Program-made: the position numbers and the translations under genes | The notes under the pieces: generated by a model | What the model was told of the DNA's origin: nothing | Seen by the model: the letters and a program-made list of their open reading frames with translations, nothing else | The model's database searches: none | Origin: Meconema thalassinum | Taxonomy: Eukaryota; Arthropoda; Insecta; Orthoptera; Tettigoniidae | Reading direction: 5' to 3' | DNA: 64,000 nucleotides | Assembly (NCBI GenBank): GCA_946902985.2 | Contig: OX336392.1 | Coordinates: 18,450,716 to 18,514,715, forward strand | Part shown: positions 56,320-64,000 of the stretch, in pieces | Numbering within the stretch: position 1 is the stretch's first letter | How the letters are laid out: each line of letters begins with the position of its first letter

Positions 56320-56634
56320 AGCAGTGGCTTTGCTCGGTAAAGCGCAGCGTTAGGTCATGGGGCCAAGCTCTCTGCTGACTAGGTAGACGCGTGGGTTCGA
56401 GCCCCACCGTCGGCCGTCCTTGAAATGGTTTTCCGTGGTTTCCCATTTTCAACACCAGGCAAATGCTGGGACAGTACCTTCTGACAGGCCACGGCCGTTT
56501 CCTTCCACATCCTTGCCCAGTTTCATTCATCCATTCCATCTATTATCCCGGCGCGCAGGTCGCCCACGGGCGTCGATTAGAAAGACCTGCACTCGGCCTC
56601 TTAGGAGGCCACACGACAAAAAAAAAAAAAAAGC
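56320..56634 (+). mobile_element. SINE-C copy 2, full length
   Basis: Plus strand: head GCTCGGTAAAGCGCAGCG and GTGGGTTCGAGCCCCACC, central block GGTTTTCCGTGGTTTCCCAT and GGCAAATGCTGGGACAGTAC, poly(A) tail at 56617-56632. TSD GTAGCCATAACCGAC (56305-56319) and GTACCCATAAACGAC (56635-56649), two mismatches. Confidence 0.88.
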
Positions 56635-56927
56635 GTACCCATAAACGACCAATAGGGCGTGGGTTATAGTTACAAAATATTGCGTGGTGCGCGCATGCAT
56701 ATCATTATAAGGACACTAATACTAGTGATATTCCTGTAATGTACAAATTGCGTAAACAATCAGTAACATTAAAATACAGAAGAAGATCAATACCGTAGTT
56801 TACAGCGAATAGTAGTCTATGTCCAGCTTTCGAGGTTTCTTAAGAAATCGATACAAATGATATGTTGGTTTTACAACTATGACTCTGTGAATGTTCAAAA
56901 GATCCAACCCATTGAGTCGAGTCCGCC

Positions 56928-57080
56928 TCGTTGCATAGTGGCTAGCATTCTTGGCTGTCACCGCAGAGGTCCGGGTTAGATTCCCGTCTCTGCCAAGAAA
57001 TTTAATTCTGGTCTGATTCCAGGAACGGGGTACATTCAGCCTCGTGATGTAAAACTGAGAAGACGCGAGTTCAAAATGTA
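56928..57080 (+). mobile_element. SINE-D, 3'-truncated
   Basis: Head GCATAGTGGCTAGCATTCTT and GGGTTAGATTCCCGTC, then CCAAGAAATTTAATTCTGG and CTCAGCCTCGTGATG. The central block and 3' domain are missing. Confidence 0.75.
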
Positions 57081-57175
57081 CATAAACACGTCTTAATACA
57101 AGAAGGAAGCACGAGCCGAGCATATGATCAGATTTGTGTTCTGTGGGCAATACTTCTAGATTGCGTCCGGTATTG

Positions 57176-57475
57176 TGTTGTTTAAGGGACTTGGGACATC
57201 TTGGTCATTAGTCCCATGTAGTTGGATGTGTGTTGAACTTGTCTGATAACCTGTGTTCCTGTGATAAATGTAGTAGTATGTGTATCTGAATTTGGGACTG
57301 GGTAAGTCCCTCGGGACTTGAAGTAAGGTACTATCCCGCCATTTGCCTGGAGGGAGCGTGAAAAAAAACGGGGATAAACACACTCAGGATAGCCACGGTC
57401 AGCGTCCGGATTCGAACCTGCGATCTCCAGACTCGCTGCAGCTGCCCATGCGGCCGTGGTGCACGATTTAACGAA
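57176..57475 (-). mobile_element. tRNA-headed SINE with shared central block and 3' domain
   Basis: Minus strand: head GCCGCATGGGCAGCTGCAG and GCAGGTTCGAATCCGG (B-box), central block AGGCAAATGGCGGGATAGTA, and a 3' domain ACACAGGTTATCAGACAAG followed by CCAAGTCCCTTAAACAAC. The head is unlike SINE-A, C or D. Confidence 0.78.
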
Positions 57476-57680
57476 CACGTCTATGCCGCGTGGTTTCCGG
57501 TGTTCCGGTATTCTGATTGGTCACCTGAAATGATAGAGGTAGCTAGCTTTTTGAAGCGAAGTCAACGATGGAAAAATAGCACTTGGAAACTAAACTGCCA
57601 AAAGAAGAATAGGCCTACGCTATTTTCTTTTAATGTGAAACGGCGCAGTTTGAATTGGCCTCACAGGACGAAGGAAAAGG

Positions 57681-58192
57681 TCGGTTCCTTAGTTTAGGGG
57701 CTGCGACAACGCGGCCATGTAGCCCCGTGTACTTTGTGTGTGTGTGGGATTTGTCTGATAACCGGTGTTAATTGTGATGACTGTATTAGTCTGTTATCTT
57801 TTTTTTTTTTTTTAATTCAAGAAAGAACTGCAGACAATAATTTCAAGTAGTTCCTACTTTTGCTACTAAATGCTACCGTCCACGACACCTAGCTCGCGGA
57901 CTTGGCTACCAGATGGCATCGCTGTCAGCATCTGGCGACGAACGTTGGAACTAATAGAGCGTTATCAATTCTAACCTACAAATTTTGGCTTCACACAAGT
58001 GTAGTTAGTGGAAGGTTCTTTTTCATGCCATAAATCTATGACATGGGCCCGCCGGCTTTACTTCCCCTCCGAAGGAAGGCATACTGAGGGATTTTAACGC
58101 TCTTAAAAATCCGACGACTTCGGCCGGGTTTGAACCCGCAACCTTGGGCATAGAAGCTCGGCATGCTACCCACTACGCCACCGAAGCCACCA
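57681..58192 (-). mobile_element. SINE-A copy, full length
   Basis: Minus strand, with the head at 58120-58190 (GGGTTTGAACCCGCAACC on the plus strand). Perfect 11-bp TSD GAAGGAAAAGG at 57670-57680 and 58193-58203. The (CCAA)n tail is short here (CGGTTCC at 57682). Confidence 0.92.
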
Positions 58193-58319
58193 GAAGGAAA
58201 AGGCAGCAGGCTTTAGTAAATTAATCACATTTTGATGAAAGGTTGAAAAGTTCCGTGTAACTAGAAAACTGCTCTATAACAGCCTATTAAAAAGTAATTG
58301 TGGAATGTTATTTTCTGAA

Positions 58320-58675
58320 CACCTCGTGGTGTAGTGTCTAGCATTCTTGGCTATCGCCCCAGATGTCCCGGTTCGATTCCCGGCTCTGCCAAGAAATTTA
58401 GTTCTGGTCTGATTGCTAGATCGGGGTACACTCAGCCTCGTGAGGTAAAACTGAGAAGAAGCGGGTTTGATTTCCAGCTCTACTTCTTGGAAATGCCGGG
58501 ATGATTCATAACTTGGGCCTTGGTCACCTCTAGCCCAAACCTCTCTTCAATAAGTTTAAAAAAACTAATATAGACACCACAATAACACAGGTTATGAGAC
58601 AAATTATATACACGCCCAAGTTCACGGGGCTGAAACGACCACGATGCCCAAGCTCCTCACAAAACAAAAACAACG
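58320..58675 (+). mobile_element. SINE-D, longest copy, with the shared 3' domain
   Basis: Head GGTGTAGTGTCTAGCATTCT and CGGTTCGATTCCCGGC, then CTCAGCCTCGTGAGG, a reduced central block (GAAATGCCGGGATGATTC), and a 3' domain AACACAGGTTATGAGACAAA, ACACGCCCAAGTTCACGGGG. It ends in AAAACAAAAACAAC. Confidence 0.82.
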
Positions 58676-60535
58676 AATTGTTTTCAAATTTAAAATACAG
58701 TAAAAAATAACTCGTAGCCTAATTCCACCAACCGATTGTTGTCAACATGTTTGAAATTTATGGAACTTAATTCCTGGGGCAGATTATCTCGATGTTCCAC
58801 CCCTTAAAAACAACAATCATTGCCAAACCGAATTCTTAATGACGGAGAGTGAGAATTATCTTCTGAACTTTATGATTTGAACTACGAGTATTTCGTAAGA
58901 TCGAAATTGCAGTGTTGATCCAATGACTAGAAGTGGGCGTGAGACCAAAGACCGCGCCTGTGGTAGGCTTGCCAACATCTGAATTCATGGTTTCGGGTGA
59001 TTTCTAGGAGGCTATGGTCTAAGCCTCCTACTACTGTACTTCATTATCAAATATCTGCAGGAGGACCAGCTTATACAACAGAACTTGACGTTACAGACGG
59101 GTCATCGCATAGTAGCGGAAAAGGCCGAAGCGTTACGATCAGTTACGAAGTGAGAAGCGCGATCTGTGGACATAATAGCTTCTGAATTCTTGGATTTAAT
59201 TAAGTTAATTTCCACACCAGGAGAACAGTTCTTAAGAAACATGCAGTATCCTTAAAGACATTAGCTGCAACCAAAATGGGCATTGAACCCATGCCTAAAA
59301 TCAAAGAAATGCCCCAAAAGAGAGGAATTGATCCACAGAGAAGGATCTTTTTTTTTTACCAAAAGGAAGAAAACGTCTCATCACGTTCCTCTTTCAAAAC
59401 CTGATGCAACAGAATCCCAGATCGTGGCGATTTCTTTGCTGAAAGTTAGAAAACCAGCAATTAATGCCACTGAGGATGACGAAATGTCCGATTTTTTACA
59501 ACATTTATATGATAAGTGGTCTGTTTTAGATAGCTTTGAATGTAACTAAAACTAAAAAATCATGTAAACATTAAAATAAGTTACAAACATGATTTTCAGG
59601 ACTTCTCTATTTTATTTATTTGTATGCTTGTTATATTTAATTTATGAGCTCAATATTGTACTTGGCTTTTACGACGCAAACAATGTGTGTGAAGAGAACA
59701 GCGGGAGGCTAAACATTCTCGGAGTCAAATCAGCTGTTCACCATGAAAATAAAGGTCTGCGCACACCTACATTTTTTTTTGCCGCTAACGGAAACTTTTT
59801 AAAAAATCGATAAATACCTATTTGAACAATACTAAATTTAAAATACGTATTTCGAGGTCAAAATATTTTTTAGTCACTAAATTAATTCTCTCAGCTTGTA
59901 ACGTAGGCCTCTAGGTACGAGAAGGCCATTTCAGAACTGAGAAACTGTATTTGCTGTAACTTGATGTTACAGACAGAGACCATCCTGGGCTTCCGAGTCA
60001 GTGAACAACAGCGGAGACAGTCGAATTAAGGTCTTTGCACACCGGCGCGGGATGCGGGACTGTCGGGAAATTTTGCGCACATGGTAGGATATGCATCCAC
60101 TCAGACAGCTGCGTCACAATCCCGCTGCTATTAACCCCTTCACGAATTGATTGCCGGCGGTCGAGATGGGAACTATTCTCTGTTTACTTGTGTCACACGT
60201 CAGCCTGCTTCGTTAACAGGTACAGTTGCGCGAGTAGGATATGACTCAGCTCCAGCAGCGTCGGTCATCGTTTAACTGTCCGTGGTGACATGAGCTCATG
60301 TGACGGGCGTATTTGCACTTCTAAGACAGGTAGCGCGCGCAATGCTGCTTGACTTATGTGCAGACTGCACTCTGTCATCACTGTGTCCTCCACTTCACCC
60401 CGCGGGGCTCCTGCTACAATAATCAACAAACGAATGCGCAGCCACGCTCAGCGGCAATCAAATCTTAAATGGGTAATACTGTAGTTACAGTAACTTACTG
60501 CAGGAGTGCGCAGCTTGTACTTTTCTTGAAATTAA
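58676..60535. other. no gene recognised
   Basis: An 88-codon frame at 59283-59549 (acidic-basic, with EDDEMSDFLQHLYDKW) and a 74-codon frame at 59589-59813 with a hydrophobic start lie close together, but I recognise neither family and see no supporting signal, so they are left uncalled. Confidence 0.4.
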
Positions 60536-60539
60536 GTCA

Positions 60540-61075
60540 AGGGTAAGACAGGGAGACGGTCTCTCACCTCTCCTCTTTAACTGTGCCCTGGAAAACGTGA
60601 TAAGGGACTGGCGAAAGCAGCTAACTAGTCAGGGGTTACCAAGTGGTATCACTTTGCGACACAAGTGCAATGGGCTCAGTGTTGATTGCCTGGCATTTGC
60701 CGACGACCTGGCACTTCTATCTCATTCAATAAAAACGTCTGTGAAACAACTTAATGTTCTCACGCAACAAGCAGCTAAGGTAGGACTACGTGTGTCACTA
60801 CCTTGAAAAAACACAGTACATCACAAACATCAGTGAATCTCCTTGTACACTGCATTTGGACCAGATCTCTCAGGAAGATGCTTCAGCAATTGAGGTTCCA
60901 GGACAAACCACCAAGAAAGAAGACAAGTGCCCTCTGGACTCAGGAGAGGAGGGAACAACACCGCCAGAGGATGCGTAACTACTGGGCAAACACTCCAAAT
61001 GTAACAGTTGAATGTCGTGGTCCTTAGATGGCCTAGACGAAACAAGAAGAAGTAGTAAATAACACTCCTGGAAAA
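60540..61075 (+). pseudogene. LINE RT fragment joined to its C-terminal tail by internal deletion
   Basis: Plus strand: RQGDGLSPLLFNCALENVI, then CLAFADDLALLSHSI with the FADD pair (about 60699-60710), and AAKVGLRVS. The text then jumps to LRKMLQQLRFQDKPP, TSALWTQERREQHRQRMRNY, the basic C-terminal tail. Several hundred codons normally found between these are missing, and the frame changes near 60800. A GAAACAAGAAGAAG stretch follows the stop as a likely tail. The C-terminus is related to the one at 6525-6834. Confidence 0.82.
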
Positions 61076-63020
61076 CATTATGTATAGGCTATTGCAGTGC
61101 TTTTCTTTTTCAGGGGGAACGCAGCGGTACCCCTTAAACATTTGGAAACTGTTTAAGAAAAAATATTGGTACATTTGTATCTAGTCCGGCAAATATAACT
61201 TCCAACTTGAAAGTTCATCGATCAGCTGGCGTCAACGCGCTGTTCACAACAGCTGGAGGAGATTTCGAGTAATCCTGGATTTAAATCGATCTATCGAATT
61301 AGTTTCTTTTGGTCGGCAACTCATGCTCATAAGCACGCAGGCTGGTGTTCGGAGCCGGGGAAGGTTGTTATTTTGTGCGTGTGCTTAGTTTTGAAGGATG
61401 AAGAAAATAACGAACTTTTTTTCAACATCGACCCAGGCATCGAAATTCATGGTTCCTGGAAGTAAGACATCTGGCGACCGAGCTGAGCAGATGAAGCAGT
61501 GATCAGCCTCTTTTACCAGTGTGGAACTTACTGTAAGCAGGCCAGCAAACTGAGACAGTATCACAGTCCTTATATTTATTTCACTTAGTTTTAAAATGTA
61601 AACTCATTAGAAATACTGAGCGCAGTTGACCACAAATAAATTAACCCAATGCAAAGTTTCATTTAAGATATCAGTCCGAAAAGTAATAACCGGACTCTGC
61701 AAATTGCCGAAAATTGCAAGATCGTGATGTTGTTTTTCGACTACAACTGAAAGTACCCTTTAATTTAAAAAGAAAAATGCACTGGCTATTAGTAATGGTA
61801 CCGTAACTATTACATTGGAGCAATACGAGTTACAACTGACACTGACAAGAATGGCTTCTAATCTTCACATTTCGTACGCAAATGTACGAGATTTTTTTTC
61901 TTGGCGATGGTCTATGACAGTTTAGCAGTGATGGTAAATTAAATAACGATACGGCAGCCTAAGAATCAAAACCGCTCTTCATTTTGCCTTGGTGCGAAAC
62001 TGACAAAACGAATACAGCTATTCAATACCATATAATTCTGTTCTTAAGTTGGAATACCAAAAAAGAAGCGAGAATTCGCTTTCATGGAATCTCACGTCTA
62101 ACAGGCAATTCTGTAGATATTATTATGCTGTAGAACAGTGGTATGCCTTCGTTTGATGGTTGATTGGTTCCTCAGTCATGTAGCCCCGAGCCGGTGTGGA
62201 CTAATATAACTCCCTCCATGAAACACTCAGCACTAAGGAGACAAAATCAAGAGAGTATTCATTGAGAATTATTTTCTCGTTAGATTCGCTTTAGCGATTA
62301 CTTTTAGCATTTTTGGAGAAGAGTGACATAATGGGGAGGGGTAGCCTAACCCCGCTTACGGGGCTGTGTTTTAGTGAAGCAAAGAACGAATAAGACAAAG
62401 CGAATATTCTGGACATTGTACAAACATAAAGTAGTGTCTGTGTTTATGCGAAAATGCTGTCTATTTGGTACGAGAATTGTTTCTTTGGATATCGCAATCC
62501 TGAAACATCATATTGTTAAGACTACATAGCCTTAATAATGTCATTATTATGTTAGACGCTTGATGAGAACTGTCTTAACAAGCCAATGTTTATATTAACC
62601 AGTATACGCTATGTTTTGTAAATCTTATTACTGACGAATTTTTGGGTTGATCCTATTCTACATATCACAACAATACATCCAATTTAGTTACCTGTAGTTT
62701 TTTGCGACATTCCACCGTGTCTCGTCCACTGTCTCTGTGTTGTGTTAGTCCTGCTACAATGGCAAGACGCTACCGTGGAGATGACTGACCACTAAATTGT
62801 CAGAGACAGCTCCTCTCGCTGTTACGTAACAATGGAGCCAACCTGACTACAGATATTTGAGGCGCGCGGTTGCCGCGGAGTGTCCCCGACAGTGTTGATG
62901 GACGTGACGCTCGATTCTGGGTTGAATCTTTCTTATGTAGTCTTGAGCACTCGGCATGATTTTAGTTAATTATTTAATTAATTCGTTCGTTACCATTATA
63001 CACTGTTATGCCATTCAGCA
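61076..63020. other. no gene recognised; SINE-A tail relic
   Basis: TGGTTGATTGGTTCCTCAG and CATGTAGCCCCGAG at 62158-62192 are a remnant of the SINE-A 3' end. Otherwise nothing identified. Confidence 0.45.
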
Positions 63021-63034
63021 CCCAGTCTAGTCTG

Positions 63035-63696
63035 GTTGGTTGGTTCCTTAGTTTAGGGGCTGCGACAACGCAGTCGTCATGTAGGTAATAATAATAATAA
63101 TAATGCTATTGGTTTTACGTCCCATTTAACTACATTGGCTTTTAGAGACACCGGGGTGCCGGAATTTTGCCCCGAAGGGGATCTTTAACGTGGCAGTAAA
63201 TCTACTGACACGGCTCCCTCACATTTGCGCGCCATCAAATGCCAGATGACTACGCCAGGATACAAGCCTGCAACCTTGGGCACAGCAAGCCAGAACGTTA
63301 CCGCTGAGCCACGCAGCCAGTCTATCTGAATTCAGGTAGAAGGACTGCAGACGATTAGTTTTTTCAAATAGTTCCTACATTTGCTACCGTCTACAACACC
63401 TAGCTGTGGACGTGGCTACTAAATGCCATTGCAGTCAGCGCCTGGCGACGAACATTGGAACTAATATCAAACTAGCCTACAAACGTTAGCTTCCACAAGT
63501 GTAGTTACTAGTGGAAGATTCTTTTTCATGCCACAAATCTAAGACAAGGAACCGCCGGCCTTAATTCCCCTCCGAAGGAAGGCATACCGAGGGATTTTTA
63601 ACGCTCTAAAATAATCTGACGACTTCGGCCGGGTTTGAACCCGCGATCTTGGGCATAGAAGCTCATCATGTTACCAACTACCCTGCCGAAGTCGCT
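63035..63696 (-). mobile_element. SINE-A copy split by SINE-B
   Basis: Minus strand. Outer parts 63035-63085 and 63321-63696 together make a SINE-A copy. TSD CCAGTCTAGTCTG (63022-63034) and CCAGTCTTGTCTG (63697-63709), one mismatch. Confidence 0.88.
63086..63320 (-). mobile_element. SINE-B copy 3, nested in SINE-A
   Basis: Minus strand: the (ATT)n tail appears as TAATAATAATAAT at 63088 onward; body TGCCGGAATTTTGCCCCGAA; head at 63240-63320 (GAGCCACGCAGCC). The B-box region is changed (GGATACAAGCC on the plus strand). Confidence 0.88.
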
Positions 63697-63857
63697 CCAG
63701 TCTTGTCTGCAAGCCTCTGTGAGCGAACAAGGCAACGTAATGAACTCCTACTACACCGATCACCTTGGCATCCTGAAACACCGAATAGCTAACCATCGCC
63801 TCCTTGGTAACCCCTCTCCCTCCATTCGCACCACATAACCTCACAACCTAGCGGCTA

Positions 63858-64000
63858 CTGTGGCGTAGTTGGTAGAATGCTGAACTGCTGTGCCCAAGAT
63901 AGCGGGTTCAAACCCGGCCGAAGTCGTCTGATATTTTAAGAGCGCTACAATCCTTCGGAGGGGAAGTAAAGCCGGCGGTCCCATGTCATGTTGTGTTGTT
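63858..64000 (+). mobile_element. SINE-A copy, 5' part, runs to the window edge
   Basis: Head GTGGCGTAGTTGGTAGAATG and GGGTTCAAACCCGGCCG, then AAGTAAAGCCGGCGGTCCC. The normal SINE-A text is lost after about 63990 (TGTTGTGTTGTT), near the edge, so the copy may be truncated there. Confidence 0.85.

Noticed and set aside
59283..59813. Two neighbouring plus-strand frames (88 and 74 codons), the second with a hydrophobic start
   Set aside because: No family recognised, no conserved spacing or splice signals that I could support; listed only as unassigned DNA.

Overview
The window reads as intergenic DNA from a large, repeat-rich animal genome, most likely an arthropod and probably an insect. The evidence is indirect: Ty3/gypsy elements with insect-type pol, RTE-like and jockey/CR1-like LINEs, mariner and hAT elements, and a dense population of tRNA-headed SINEs with short-motif tails. 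I found no host protein-coding gene, no rRNA and no free-standing tRNA gene; every tRNA-like stretch sits inside a SINE. There are no bacterial features. SINE letters A to H and repeat letters J and K are local labels used only here.

Layout. 1-2.4 kb: frameshifted gypsy pol, followed by a solo LTR (minus strand) of the second gypsy family and a 48-bp minisatellite. 3.8-9.3 kb: SINE-G, a short LINE tail, repeat K and a repeat with CRE-like palindromes. 9.3-12.7 kb: LINE 3' ends, SINE-A copies and a mariner remnant. 13-16 kb: foldback repeat J, repeat K, SINE-F and SINE-E. 16.8-19.2 kb: RTE-like LINE (minus). 20.5-24.0 kb: the best-preserved LINE, 5'-truncated, with one in-frame stop and a perfect 13-bp target-site duplication (TSD). 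24-30.7 kb: mostly unassigned, with a small TIR element, the second J copy (inverted), SINE-F and SINE-D. 30.7-34.7 kb: SINEs and an internally deleted mariner with good TIRs.

35.2-43.8 kb is a nested stack that can be resolved from junctions: a jockey/CR1-like LINE (minus) was hit by SINE-H (11-bp TSD), and SINE-H was then hit by a gypsy element (36723-42959), which later lost the end of pol and the start of its 3' LTR. 43.8-58.7 kb holds more SINEs, two more SINE-H copies, a TIR element carrying a LINE 3' end, an RTE-like LINE split by SINE-G, and a hAT-type element with an 8-bp TSD. 58.7-64 kb is mostly unassigned apart from a LINE fragment and SINEs at the end.

The elements act as parasites on one another rather than as a pathway. 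LINE reverse transcriptase is the likely source of SINE mobility, and the non-autonomous TIR elements would need transposase supplied from elsewhere. The most interesting signals are the modular SINEs (at least four different heads joined to one common 3' domain, several also sharing a central block), the long SINE-H with internal 29-bp repeats, and the TIR element with LINE coding sequence inside. I see no convincing new gene system.
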